64,000 nt of DNA from Tanypteryx hageni (GCA_028673005.1 CM054120.1:69985533-70049532), one strand, 5' to 3'; shown: positions 49,215 to 59,906, counted from the first letter of the stretch. Translations and numbers: made by a program. Notes: generated by a model not told the origin, from the sequence alone.

Positions 49215-49930
49215 TTCGGGGAACGCAGCAATAATTTAACTTGCTGCGTCAATAGCTTTTCTTCCCCGAGCCATTTCCACGGAATTCCTCCGTGTTCCGC
49301 ACGATTGGCGCCCCAAATTGGACTGGAAGAAAATACGATTGTCGTCACGGATGTTATTCCCTCTCTCATCCTTCTGCTCGTCATCCAGTTTTCTCCTCCC
49401 CCTAACCCCCTCCCTCTTCCCCACATCCTGGATTCCCCGCCACCATCTCAGTATCCACCTCACATTTCGGTCCGACCCACTCATCCTTATGCATCACGTC
49501 ATCCTCCTCAAAAACCACTCCCTCTCATCCTCCTCCTCCCGCTCTTCCCGCCCCTTTCCTTTCCCCTCCCATGTTCCCCTACTGCTCCCCACGAAGCGTG
49601 ATTCCAGCAAATAAGGTTCCTCCCCTTCTGCTACGAACACCTCCCATTCCCTGTTCTTGCGATCCGTCCGTGACTCGCCATGCCTTGATGGTCGTCCCGC
49701 ACGCCATGGTAGACTACGCCCCCACCCACACCCGAAGGAGCGAAGGGAATTTCGTCAGAGTGAAGTGCAGAGCAGCGCGAAGGAGGATGAAAGGGTTTGG
49801 ACGTGACGGAGGAAGGTCGGGAGGTGGGGAGGGAAAGGATGAGTTTGGCGGGTGGGGAGGACTATCCCTCGCTTTGCGTGGTGCGTGCGTTCTTGAAAAA
49901 GACGGTGTAAAGCGAAACCGTGTGAAATGT
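49215..49930. other. GC-rich patch with polypyrimidine then G-rich half
   Basis: The most GC-rich non-transposon stretch in the window. 49330-49640 is C/T-rich with CCTCC words, and 49720-49870 is G-rich with GGAGG and GGGTGG words. A small inverted repeat GCAGCA...TGCTGC lies at 49227-49247. Proline-rich frames of about 98-128 codons occur in several phases, which points to composition rather than coding. A promoter or CpG-rich element is possible but unsupported. Confidence 0.5.
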
Positions 49931-50992
49931 ATTAGGTCATGCCATAGGAGTGTATAATATAATGGACTATCTACGCATTGAGAATTATACTAACGCGTAA
50001 GAAAATATTAACAAATATTTATGATCTATTCGACATGTAAACACAAAAACGTATAATAGCAAGCATTTGAAAAAGATACAAAGTTTTTAAAATAACCTGT
50101 TGAGAATATGACGTTATTATAAATTTTAACAATTGAGCAGAATGAATGAAGCTACACATATTTCAGTAGTATATGGTAGAATATGTGGCAAAACTTACTA
50201 AACTTGACGTCTCTCTTTCACTGAATACGTAGTTAAGCATGGTTTTAAGGTTACATTTGGGTTTTGTACTCAACATTTAACTATTTTGTTATATTGTTCC
50301 TTCTTATCAATTATGAGAGGAAGTGTGACTTTTTATGCATATTCTTGCTTGTATATTGCCTTAAAACCATGCTAAAACCAAACCAATGATTGTCGATTGT
50401 CGATGGATAGCTTACTCCAAACAGGGTGATACGTTTGGATATGGATAAAATAAAAACACTGTGAAATGGGAAACGTTTATCATTTATAACTCAATATTTG
50501 GCAAACATTGTCTACAAATGCGAGATATTGTGCCTGAGTTCATCAGGCCCCAACATGTCACCCGTTGCGGATACGACAGAGCACATAACGAGAGTCGAAT
50601 TCTTTCCGCGTGTTGTTCAGCATCTCCGGCGTAATTTGCGTGAAAGCTGCGTCAAACATTGTCTTCATGTCATGAATATCCTTTGGTCGTTGAGTTAAAA
50701 AAATTCATGCACAATTCCATTCGCTCGCACATGATGCTTGCAAAGGTGAAATGCGCTTTGTGGTCCCGCTCGCGTAATGCTTGAACACGCTGTATGCGAT
50801 ATGGGTACATTTTCAAGTACCGCCAGACGATGTGCTGGTACGTCGTGTATGGTACACACACATGTGGTAGTCATCTCAGACTCATTCTGGAGCTTCTCGT
50901 CAATGCAGCCGACGCTTACGAACATCGGCGTGTGGTTTAGCGATGGGCACCGTTTCTTCAAACGTACGATACCACTGCATTATATATTTGTA
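49931..50992. other. 1-kb stretch without a recognised gene
   Basis: Frames of 60-111 codons on both strands overlap at 50670-51112 with no recognisable domain. Confidence 0.5.
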
Positions 50993-50996
50993 TTAA

Positions 50997-51269
50997 CCCA
51001 TTCGCTGTTATCGACGCATATATGCGTTTCAAACTTTTCCATTCGCTGCTCAAAAAAAGATGAAAATATTTTTTCGAGAAGGTTAATAATCAATATGAAT
51101 GTAAATAATTGACAAAATAACTTTTAAAATATAAAGAGACTAAAAGACGAACGAAGGAACGTAGACGCGGAGTTCCTAGAGAAATTATTCAGCACAGGCG
51201 TGCTTCAAGCTCACTGAACTCGGTGCAGACGGCTGACGCAGAAGCTAATAGTCCACGGCAGCGAAAGGG
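50997..51269 (-). mobile_element. piggyBac-like MITE, TTAA-flanked (copy 2, inverted)
   Basis: A 273-bp element between TTAA at 50993-50996 and 51270-51273. It is the reverse complement of the copy at 34746-35017, with the same CGCATATATGCG palindrome now near its left end. The two independent insertions fix the family's borders. Confidence 0.92.
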
Positions 51270-51544
51270 TTAAGTAGCTTTTCGAACACTACGCACACGG
51301 AGAAACTCACGCTGCACTGCTGTTACCTCTCAAACTTAGAAAACCACAGGACACACTTGGCTTGTTGTTGTGCATTTTCCGCCATTTCGATTTCTCATGC
51401 CGCGCATGCACATTGAGTATTTCAGAACAATCTCCAACAATTTATAACAACACATGCAGCATATGAGCACTATACCAATTATCATTTTAACAACGTTTAT
51501 ATTATGTGTGCACGTGTGGTTAATTCCTTTTCTGGGAAAGGGAG

Positions 51545-51757
51545 TCGAGAGTAAAGGGGGCTCCACACACTGGGTTTTTCCAACAGTTTTAACCGTACGG
51601 TTAAAACTATACTACTCGAGAGTAAAGGGGGCTCCACACACTGGGTTTTTCCAACAGTTTTAACCGTACGGTTAAAACTATACTACTCGAGAGTAAAGGG
51701 GGCTCCACACACTGGGGTTTTCCGACAGTTTTAACCGTACGGTTAAAACTATGCGGG
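51545..51757 (+). repeat. Three tandem 71-bp units
   Basis: Starts of CGAGAGTAAAGGGGGCTCC at about 51545, 51616 and 51687. The first two units are identical or nearly so. The third differs at a few positions and runs into the element interior. Confidence 0.95.
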
Positions 51758-52764
51758 TGAAACGGGGAGTGTGGAGAACAAATCTGGAAGAATGGACTGG
51801 AATGAACGAAATCTGTCACAGCTTGATTTTTGCTCGGTCCAGTCACGGTGTACGGGCAAGTCTGTCAGTTTGGAGCGCGTTCGTTCCTAAACCGTAGTTT
51901 TCTCAAGTTGTGGTGCGTTGCATCTAGTCACAGGAAAAAAGACACAATGCCGATATACTATTCAAGTTTCTAAATTTCGATGCTGTTTTGGAGTTTAAAC
52001 AGTGCCTTGGTTGCGATGAACAAGATGACGGTAACGAAAATGAACAAACTTTCGAGGTTGCGCACTCTGCAAAACATCCCCGAAAGTGGCCTTCGGCCGC
52101 AATTTTCTCTCGTCTTCTTAATAATTTGTCGACCTCCATCACGGTGATAAATAGAATTTACTCAATAAAGGAACGAGATACTCGTTCGAAATTTGGAATA
52201 AATACTCGATTTACATATTTTAAGGTGATGACGAAAAAAAGTCTCGAGAAAAGTCCTGGGTTCGTCATTTCCATTTCCCATAATATAACACGTAAAAATC
52301 GACTTATCACGTGCAGGATTTTATTCTTTTGGGAATAAAATTAAAAAGAATTACATACGATCATCAGATCTGAACCCCTTTGAAGAAAAAATTATATAAA
52401 TTATATCATACACGAAATTAAAGTCGTAATAATGTGGCTTCGCGGGCTGTTTTGTGGCAGATGTATCCTCTATCCGAATAATCTTTTAAATATGCGTATA
52501 GCTTACAGATCATATAGGAGCTAGGGAGAGAAATTTATGGTTTTTCATTGTTGCCTGGCGGATGCCATTTAACGAGATACTCGTATAAGTTTATTGAAGT
52601 ATTTATGTAAACTGGAAGTTATAATTGACGGAGAGTGAGGGTCCGCCTGAGATAAATACGTATTGACTTAATTGTACGGGTAAAACTGGGTAGAAAACCG
52701 AAAGTGTGGAGGCGACCTCGGTGTACTGTTAAAACTGTCGAAAAAACAGAGTGTGGGGCGCCCT
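51555..52764. mobile_element. PIF/Harbinger-like element with triplicated left end
   Basis: The left terminus AGGGGGCTCCACACACTG is preceded by TAA. The right terminus, inverted, reads AGGGCGCCCCACACTCTG and is followed by TAA at 52765-52767. A 3-bp TAA duplication with AGGG...CCCT ends fits PIF/Harbinger. The left end occurs three times at 71-bp spacing (51555, 51626, 51697). Each includes a 24-bp perfect palindrome centred on CCGTACGG. The interior contains a diverged piece of the 5.34-kb unit (about 52229-52390). A 116-codon frame at 51988 is not recognised, and no DDE transposase is present. Confidence 0.7.
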
Positions 52765-53151
52765 TAACCGAACAAATAAAAGGCGTTGGAGCAATGCAGT
52801 AGCGCTGGCCAATGGCGGCTATGCCGCCGATTGTTCATACCCTACCCATTTTTCTCGAATGGAGATCTTTATCTTTTAAAAAAATGTCTTCTTCTAACTT
52901 TCGAAAAGGGTTTTATCGAAGCACTTGTTTCGTAAATGAAAGCTGGGAACCTAGAGGTCACCCATGATCCAAATTTCTTTCCATAGGTTTCTGTCTCCTT
53001 CCTTCAGTATTTCATTGCTAGTTGTCGAAGATTGTCAAGTTCTCGTGCTTCGGACTCTGCATTTATCGTACAGGTAAGCATTTTTTTATAAAATTAGATA
53101 TATATATATTAGCTCCCTAATATAACGCGATCTCGAATTTAGAATGTTATA

Positions 53152-53693
53152 TCTAATATATAAATGGCAAAAATCGAAAACCCCCTTCCAACCAAAACAT
53201 CTCAGGAAAAAACCAACCGATTTTAATCAATCTTATTTTAGGCGACAGGGTAGGCCACAAAGTAGGTTTGGATACCACTCTTAACCCCCTCCACTCTCGC
53301 GCAGCATAGCTCTGAAATCCGTTTCTGTCTGTCTGTAACTATGTCCCCTTATAAATCGAAAATGGCGGAACCGGTTTGGACCATTCTTTCATTTATTTGT
53401 TCAGCATTACAACGAACAGGTTTAAGTAAAAAATACAGTATATACAGCATATTTAAGGCAAATAACGTTTTTATATATAGTGTAAATACGTTTAACGTAC
53501 AAAAACATATGATGATTCAGTCTGATCGAAAATTATGACATTTTTTTCAAGAACGTTTTTACGGAACAAAATACGTCTCAGTAGTTAATTTTTAGAAGCA
53601 ACGTTTTGTATGTTGAGCGCGCGGGCGGTGCGAGGGTGTAGAAGTTTGTGCAATCCCTAATCGCACCCGGGCAACGCCGGGTCACACAGCTAG
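53152..53693 (+). mobile_element. Non-autonomous Helitron-like element
   Basis: The 3' end has a hairpin ACCCGG-GCAACG-CCGGGT (53665-53682), then CACACAG and the terminal CTAG, followed by T. A GC hairpin about 10 nt before CTRR is the Helitron 3' signature. A plausible 5' end is TCTAATATATAAATGG at 53152 after A, matching the A/T host dinucleotide rule. There is no Rep/helicase. The 3' end is strong; the 5' border is inferred. Confidence 0.7.
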
Positions 53694-55079
53694 TCGGAAA
53701 TAAAGCGCTGAAAGCTATTATTATAGGTTCTAAAGCTACATTTATAGCAGCTAGTTGTTGTGTTTTATATAAATCATGTAAGTATTCACATTTTATGGAA
53801 AGTTTAATGAAAGAAAGAATTAGGAATTAATAAATATATCTTTTTTATTTCAAAAATAGATCGTAACAATTCTAAATTCCTTTGAGAGAAACGACCACCA
53901 TTCGGTGTATAAGAGGCAAGTGTTGTTTTATATATTCTCAATTAATTTTATTTAATATGGGATAATTTATTGCAGTGTATGTGATATGGCGACAATAAAT
54001 TTGGCTGTGGAAAATTCAATGATTAATGTATTTCTAGTTCAAAATATTTTACATTCTTTTATGGCGAAAAAGTTACTAAGTTTCTACTTATACGTCTGTA
54101 GGCAAGATTCTGAAGTGATTTGCGAGTAAGACTCGCAGGTTAGTGAAAAATACACGACTTTTTGTTATGGTTCAGTGTGACGTGGCTTGCGTTATAATTA
54201 TATTATTATGAGCTAATTATTCTACCTTTTGGTAAATGTAGATAATCCGGGATTGAAGAAAATATTTCAATGGCCATAAGACACAGTTTCACAAAGTGTT
54301 TCTAGTTTCTAGTTTGGCGCCCCTTGGGGTTCGGCTCGGGTTGCGGCCACCCCTCTCGCCGACCCGTCGCTGAGCATATCGCTTCCTAGTCTCGTTAATT
54401 ATAACCTATTAGAAAACGGACAAATTCATTATATTACATCTGAGAAATGTCTTCATTTTGTTTTTTATTTAAACGCAGTAATCTGATTTATTTTAAGGGA
54501 TTTTCTGTCTTCAGTAATCTTCTGATATTTCTAGGAAATATTAATGAAACCATTACGTAAGTAAATAAATTGTTTCATAAGGGTTGCTATTTTTTACAAG
54601 AAGTTAAATATACACACTCTCTAATTCAGATAAAACTTAAACTTCTGTTTTAATGCATCATTATAATATAGAACTCTGTACATATACTGCAATGAGCCCT
54701 GATTTGCACAAAGCATTAAATATTGCCGTTAAAAATTCTAATTTTATTAAGTCATGGGCATTAAACTCTTGTTTTTTATAATGATGGGTGAGGAGATGGA
54801 AGCAATGCATACCCAATTATTATTTCATTCTGTAGTGCGATGTTTGTCACTGGGAATAATATTAACACGCCTATTTAAAATGATAAATGAAGTCAGACAT
54901 TTCTAACAAAAATTAAATCTGATTTGGTTGTTTGCTTTGATAGAGAGGACTGGCTTTGCTACCTCGTACTCGAATTTTGCTGAAATTTGGAAAAAGTTCT
55001 TCTTGGATACCGGTACATACGAAATTTCCAGAAATTGAAAACGTAGACCGCTCAATTGCCAGATGAAACGTTATCTGAA
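53694..55079. other. 1.4-kb AT-rich stretch, no gene
   Basis: A GC-rich patch at about 54318-54368 (GCGCCCCTTGGGGTTCGG) looks like a decayed transposon terminus. Nothing else is recognised. Confidence 0.5.
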
Positions 55080-56938
55080 AAACTACACTGCTGATGAAGA
55101 AAAGAAGAGAAATGAAGATTACTAATGACCCTAAGGAAATGATCCACTAAGCATAACTAAACTAAACTATAAGGAAGTCCATCAAAGTAGATGTGAAGAA
55201 ATATAATTATTAACTAATCAAGGATACTATAGAAAACAATAGAAGTTATAAGAAAATGAAACAGCATCTCTCGATTGATAAGAGACAGCTGGTGGCATTG
55301 ATGTTAGAAGATGGCTCAATTATCCATAACAGGAAGTTAATTCTAAAGCGATTAGAAGAATTCTACAGGAAATTATATGAAAATCCTTTTACCAATGAGG
55401 AAATAAATGAAGAAGGAACCATGGCCACCGAATAGGTTCCAGATATTCTTCCAGAAAAAGTTAGACATGCAATAAAAAGCATGAAGAATGGGAAAGCATC
55501 TGGAATTGATGCCATCACAGCAGAAATATTCAAGGCAACAGGCAACTGTATGGACAATATCCTCTCCAAGATTTTTACGTCTTGCTTAAGGAAGAGGAAT
55601 ATGTATACCAAAGTCGTGGAACCACGCAAGCATCATACTTTTGCACATGAAAGGTTGCAAGGAAGATTTGAATAATTATCAGCCCATCGGCCTGCTCCCG
55701 GCAGTATACAAAATATTCACAAAGACTCTCACTACACGCCTTCAAAAGCATCTTGATTTCACCCAACCAAGAGAACAAGTTGAATTTCGCAGTGGATATA
55801 ATACGAGGGACAACATCCAAGCTGTCAGAGAGATAATTAGTCGGACTAATGGGTGCGAGTTGCCCCTCTGTATGTGCTGCATCGACTACGAGAAAGAATT
55901 TGACTTTAATCGAACTTCGTCGTTGCTAAATTCACTGAAGAAGCAAGGGGTAGAAGAAACGTACATACATTTCTTTAGTCAAGAATATCTATAAAAATGC
56001 GACATTGTCTGTCCAGATGGATGAAAAAACATGTGCATTTAAGACAAAAACGGGAGTGAGGCAAGGAGATACCATGTCTCCTAAATTATTCACAGCAGCT
56101 CTAGAAGAAGTATTTTAAATGATAATCTGGGACGAAAAGTGTATAAAGGTAAATTCAAAATATCTGGGTCACTTGCGATTCGCTGATGACATCATACTAT
56201 TCGCAGGAAGCCCAGAAAAACACCGTAGAAGAACTGAGGAACTGAAGCAGGCAAGCCAAGAAGCTGGGCTTAGAATGAATCTTAATAAAACAAAGGTCAT
56301 GTTCAACTCATTCACAAATCCCGAGAAGATATCGATCAACGGAGCAAAACTTGAAAAGTAACAAATTACGTTTACTTGGGTCATCTCGTTATTACCGACG
56401 GATCACTTCTAGGAGAAATCAACCTGAGAGTTAAGATGGCATGGAGAGCTTTTGGCAGGAATGCAAATATCTTTAAATCATATATCCCAGTCTTTCTGAG
56501 AAGGAGATTTTACAAATAATGTGCTCTACCTGTTTTGACCAATTGGTGCGGAACATGGACCATGAACGCCAGAACAGTACATCGCCTGCAAACAACACAG
56601 ATTAGCATGGAGAGATGTATGCTTGGGATCATCCGAAGAGACCTCAAAAGGAACAACTGGGTAAGAAAGAAGACGTGAGTCTGAAGTAATTAAAAGAGGA
56701 AAGGCGCTTAAGTGGAAATGGGAGGGTCATATTTCTACAAGAAATGATCGGCGTTGGACGTCCAGTGTCATAGAATGAATCCCAAGAAACATCAAGGTAC
56801 CGGAAAGAAGACCGAAAGACAGATGCCACAGAGAGCTTGTGAAGTTCGTAGGGTCAACATGGAGGAGGGAGGCAGTTGATAGGGAAAACTGGAAGATTCT
56901 AGGGGAGTTTTTTTTATCCATAAATGGAATGGAATGTG
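55080..56938 (+). pseudogene. RTE-clade LINE reverse transcriptase, frameshifted
   Basis: Across several frames the order is MKKRREMKITNDPKEMIH, MKQHLSIDKRQLVALM, NGKASGIDAITAEIFKATGN, NNYQPIGLLPAVYKIFTK, REQVEFRSGYNTRDNIQAVR and CMCCIDYEKEFDF (motif A), then a gap, and LRFADDIILFAGSPE (motif C, FADD). The thumb and C-terminal region follow, with LPVLTNWCGTWTMNARTVH, MERCMLGIIRRDLKR and KFVGSTWRREAVDRENWK. This is the layout of RTE-type LINEs. Domain pieces lie at 55304-55433, 55434-55672, 55641-55994, 56119-56361 and 56375-56938, with at least four frame changes or stops. The 5' AP-endonuclease is absent (5' truncation). The end runs into a (TG)n tract that may be the LINE tail. Confidence 0.9.
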
Positions 56939-57075
56939 TGTGTGTGTGTGAGTGTGTTTGTGAGTGTGTGTGTGAGTGTGTGTGTGAGTGTGTGTTTGAG
57001 TGTGTGTGTGAGTGTGTGTGTGAGTGTGTGAGTGTGTGTGTGAGTGTGTGTGCGTGTGTGCGAGTGTGCGAGTGT
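56934..57075 (+). repeat. (TG)n/(TGTGAG)n microsatellite at the LINE-PLE junction
   Basis: TGTGTGTGAG words repeat with a 6- to 10-bp rhythm. The tract stays in frame and is read as Cys-Val-Cys-Glu repeats inside the 692-codon open frame that starts at 56839. Confidence 0.95.
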
Positions 57076-58917
57076 GCAATTTCTACGTTGAAACGCAACG
57101 ACAAAATTATTATCCTCCCTGCAGACAAAGGTACCACCACCGTGGTAATGGACCGCTCGCATTACAACGACGAAGCCCTCCGCCAACTATCTGACCAAAC
57201 TTCTTACCTTCCTCTCCCCTCCAACCCCACTGACCGCCACTCCTCCGAAATTTCTGCATATCTGCGTTCCGTGGGAAAACAAGAAGGCCTCTCTGATTCC
57301 ACCATTTCCCTGATGATCCCAAACACACCCCGGACCCCAACCTTCTACCTACTCCCAAAAATCCACAAACCCAACATCCCCGGCCACCCCATTGTTGCCA
57401 GCTTTAATTCTCCCACGGAACGCATCTCTGCCTATGTTGACTCCCACCTACAACCTCTCGTCCGTCAAATCCCATCCTTCATCAAAGACACAAACCACTT
57501 TCTACTACGCCTAAAATCACTCCCTTCCCCTCTCCCACCTAACACAATTATGTCCACTATAGACGTCTGCTCCCTCTACACCAACATCCCTCACAACCAA
57601 GGACTGTCCGCCCTGAGAAAATTACTGGACTCCAGACCACCTGACACAAGACCATCCTCCCATTTCCTAACGAAGCTGGCTGAAATTGTGCTCCAAAAAA
57701 ACAACTTCTCTTTCGGAGGGCGCCACTACCTACAAATAAAAGGTACCGCGATGGGCACTCGCATGGCGCCCTCCTATGCCAATGCCTTCTTAAGTGAATG
57801 GGAGGAACGCTTTCTTGACGTTTCCCCCAGACCACTCCTATGGCTGAGGTATATTGACGATATTTTTCTTCTTTGGACACATGGACCCGACTCGCTACAA
57901 TCCTTTTTACAACGCCTCTCATCCCACCACACGCTTTCCTTCACCCACCACTCCTCTGCCTCCAACATCACCTTCCTGGATGTCGATCTCTCCATCCGGG
58001 AAAACATAATCCACACCAGCGTGCACCTCAAGCCTTCCAACCGCCTTCAATATCTCCAGTTCAACAGCTGCCATCCCCTCCACACCAAAACCTCTATTCC
58101 CTATGCCCTAGCCCGACGAGGGCGGAGAATCTGCTCGGACAGAGATTCCCTGTCCGAGTACTGCTCCACCCTCGAACATGCCTTCTTACAGCGCCGATAT
58201 CCGCCGGATCTGATCCGAGACCAAATCCGGCGGGCAGTCGCACCCGCCACCCCTAACTCCCACCCCAATACCCACACCACCACCGATTCCACCCTCCAAC
58301 TCACCCTAACCACCCTGTATTTCCCCGGCATCCACGACATTCTGAAAAACATCCTGAAAGCCGCCCACCTTATCCTCTCATCCTCCCCTCACCAGATCCC
58401 ATTTCCCAGACCACCGATACACTCCTTCCGCCGTCCCCCTAATCTGGCAAATATTCTATGGAAGAAAGAACCCCCAGCACCCACGCCTTTACACCCTGCC
58501 GGATCTTACCCCTGCGGTAGACCCCGATGTCTAACATGCCCAATAAACCCCCCCTGCAACTCCTTCTCCAGTCCCACAACCAACATCACCTACCCCATAA
58601 CTTCCACCACCAACTGCACCACCCGCAATATCATTAACCTCCTGAGATGCACCCAATGTCCCGCCTTTTATGTTGGCCTCACCAGCAATCCCCTCAACAT
58701 CCGCATGAATGGCCACCGCAACAGCGTCATTCTCAAACGACCGCTGCCGGTGGCCGTTCATGCGAACAAACATAATTTAAAGTTCAACAACTGCTTCACA
58801 GTGAGAGTCATTCGCGCTCTCCCCGACAATGCTTCGGCTCCCCAACTCCGTCAGTGGGAGCTTTCGCATATCCATCTCCTAAACTCCTTCACTCCCCTAG
58901 GCCTCAACCTTCGATAG
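57076..58917 (+). CDS. Penelope-like element protein: reverse transcriptase + GIY-YIG endonuclease
   Basis: About 613 uninterrupted codons, in frame with upstream sequence back to 56839 (692 codons in total; numbering below is from 56839). A typical PLE entry region IIILPADKGTTTVVMDRS is followed by reverse transcriptase motifs: motif A STIDVCSLYTNIP (Asp242), motif B GTAMGTRMAPSYANAF (302-317) and motif C RYIDDIFLLW (Asp340-Asp341). The PLE signature LKPSNRLQYLQFNSCHP starts at residue 397. A cysteine cluster CGRPRCLTC (559-567) precedes a GIY-YIG nuclease core, CTQCPAFYVGLTSNPL (604-619), with Arg at NIRMNGHR. PLE proteins copy their RNA at nicked target DNA. There is no own ATG near the start and the N-terminus looks cut, so expression is doubtful even though the catalytic residues are intact. 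The many minus-strand frames here are shadows. Confidence 0.95.
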   Translation, partial: AISTLKRNDKIIILPADKGTTTVVMDRSHYNDEALRQLSDQTSYLPLPSNPTDRHSSEISAYLRSVGKQEGLSDSTISLMIPNTPRTPTFYLLPKIHKPNIPGHPIVASFNSPTERISAYVDSHLQPLVRQIPSFIKDTNHFLLRLKSLPSPLPPNTIMSTIDVCSLYTNIPHNQGLSALRKLLDSRPPDTRPSSHFLTKLAEIVLQKNNFSFGGRHYLQIKGTAMGTRMAPSYANAFLSEWEERFLDVSPRPLLWLRYIDDIFLLWTHGPDSLQSFLQRLSSHHTLSFTHHSSASNITFLDVDLSIRENIIHTSVHLKPSNRLQYLQFNSCHPLHTKTSIPYALARRGRRICSDRDSLSEYCSTLEHAFLQRRYPPDLIRDQIRRAVAPATPNSHPNTHTTTDSTLQLTLTTLYFPGIHDILKNILKAAHLILSSSPHQIPFPRPPIHSFRRPPNLANILWKKEPPAPTPLHPAGSYPCGRPRCLTCPINPPCNSFSSPTTNITYPITSTTNCTTRNIINLLRCTQCPAFYVGLTSNPLNIRMNGHRNSVILKRPLPVAVHANKHNLKFNNCFTVRVIRALPDNASAPQLRQWELSHIHLLNSFTPLGLNLR

Positions 58918-59257
58918 CTTTTCACACCCTTTCTGTCTTCTCCCAACACCCTACCCATCCCCAACCCCCTCCGTTTCCTCCAATCCTCGACCTTTCCGCA
59001 CTAACCTTCCACCCCCATGCCTCCACCCAGTGTCACCGCCATCAGTTCTCTCTCTGTAGCTGAAGAAGGAGTAGTTCCGAAAGCTTTACGTTTGTGATGT
59101 TTCTGTGTTTTTGTGTTATTTTACGTGTGTCGCTTCGACATCCCCGGGGCCTCGCCAACCTGAAGTCGTCTGATTGGTGAGTGCTCACTGGGTTTCCTCA
59201 TCCCAACACCTTGTTGACATCCATATATTCATTTTACCTTTCCTTTTCCGTAAGTTG

Positions 59258-59258
<1 letters not shown>
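58918..59258 (+). mobile_element. 3' end of the Penelope-like element
   Basis: From the stop codon it passes through a C/T-rich untranslated stretch, a hammerhead-like core (59055-59092) and the right inverted arm (about 59107-59225, matching 10615-10716). It ends with the pyrimidine-rich tail TTTTACCTTTCCTTTTCCGT before (TA)n. This links the terminal sequences at 5083 and 10441 to a protein-coding Penelope-like element. Confidence 0.9.
59055..59092 (+). ncRNA. Hammerhead-like motif in the Penelope 3' end (family 1, degraded stem I)
   Basis: CTGAAGA (position 7 is free to vary), stem II GGA-GTAGT-TCC, GAAA and GCTT are in the same register as the motifs at 5182 and 10541. The 5' side of stem I reads TGTAG and pairs poorly with TACGT, so self-cleavage of this copy is doubtful. 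Confidence 0.6.

Positions 59259-59300
<42 letters not shown>
59259..59300. repeat. (TA)n microsatellite after the Penelope tail
   Basis: Begins immediately after the element's pyrimidine-rich tail, as at 10747. Confidence 0.95.
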
Positions 59301-59317
<17 letters not shown>

Positions 59318-59328
59318 AGTTATTTATT

Positions 59329-59463
59329 TACGGTGAGAACCATTCTTGCTCTCCCCTATAATGCTTCTGCTCCCCAACTTCGTAAGTGGGAACCTTCTAA
59401 ACTCCTCTTCCCCTGGCCTCAACCTTCGCTAGCATTTCACTCCACATCCATTTACTCTGTTTA
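59329..59463 (+). pseudogene. Second Penelope protein C-terminal fragment
   Basis: The translation VRTILALPYNASAPQLRKW is a diverged copy of VRVIRALPDNASAPQLRQW, the C-terminus of the Penelope protein ending at 58917. The following nucleotides also parallel its 3' region. It lies in the same orientation only 70 bp after the first copy's (TA)n tail, so two copies are arranged head to tail. Confidence 0.8.
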
Positions 59464-59480
59464 ACTTTGCTCTTGCGTAG

Positions 59481-59481
<1 letters not shown>

Positions 59482-59533
<52 letters not shown>

Positions 59534-59546
59534 CACACACACACAG

Positions 59547-59609
<63 letters not shown>
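59482..59609. repeat. Compound (CA)n/(TA)n microsatellite
   Basis: Alternating CA and TA blocks; frames here are repeat translations. Confidence 0.95.
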
Positions 59610-59615
<6 letters not shown>

Positions 59616-59906
59616 TTCTTTCTTAGCTTCCGGGATACGGAGCGTGAAACACGGCAGAGAGACGGACGGACGGAGATCAATAACAATAATAACCTGTTTT
59701 AATTTATTAAGTATTTCAAGAGTTTGCCCAATTCATGAAATAGAATTATCTTAGCACAATTAACGAACGAACTAGACAATAAATTTGCCTATTTCACGAA
59801 ATGGATAGAGCTGTAACCCATTACACGAATTAGAGATAAAAGCTGCCCATTTCACGGATTCGGCGTATATGGAAGAGGAAAGGGAAATAGGGTATATCAA
59901 TGGCAA

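Noticed and set aside
49305..49957. Proline-rich frames of 98-128 codons as a host gene
   Set aside because: Open in several phases through C-rich composition alone; no splice or domain support.
51545..51757. CRISPR-like regular repeats
   Set aside because: The 71-bp units are contiguous with no unique spacers and contain transposon termini.
57110..58773. Several minus-strand frames of 80-121 codons
   Set aside because: Shadows of the C-rich Penelope coding sequence on the opposite strand.
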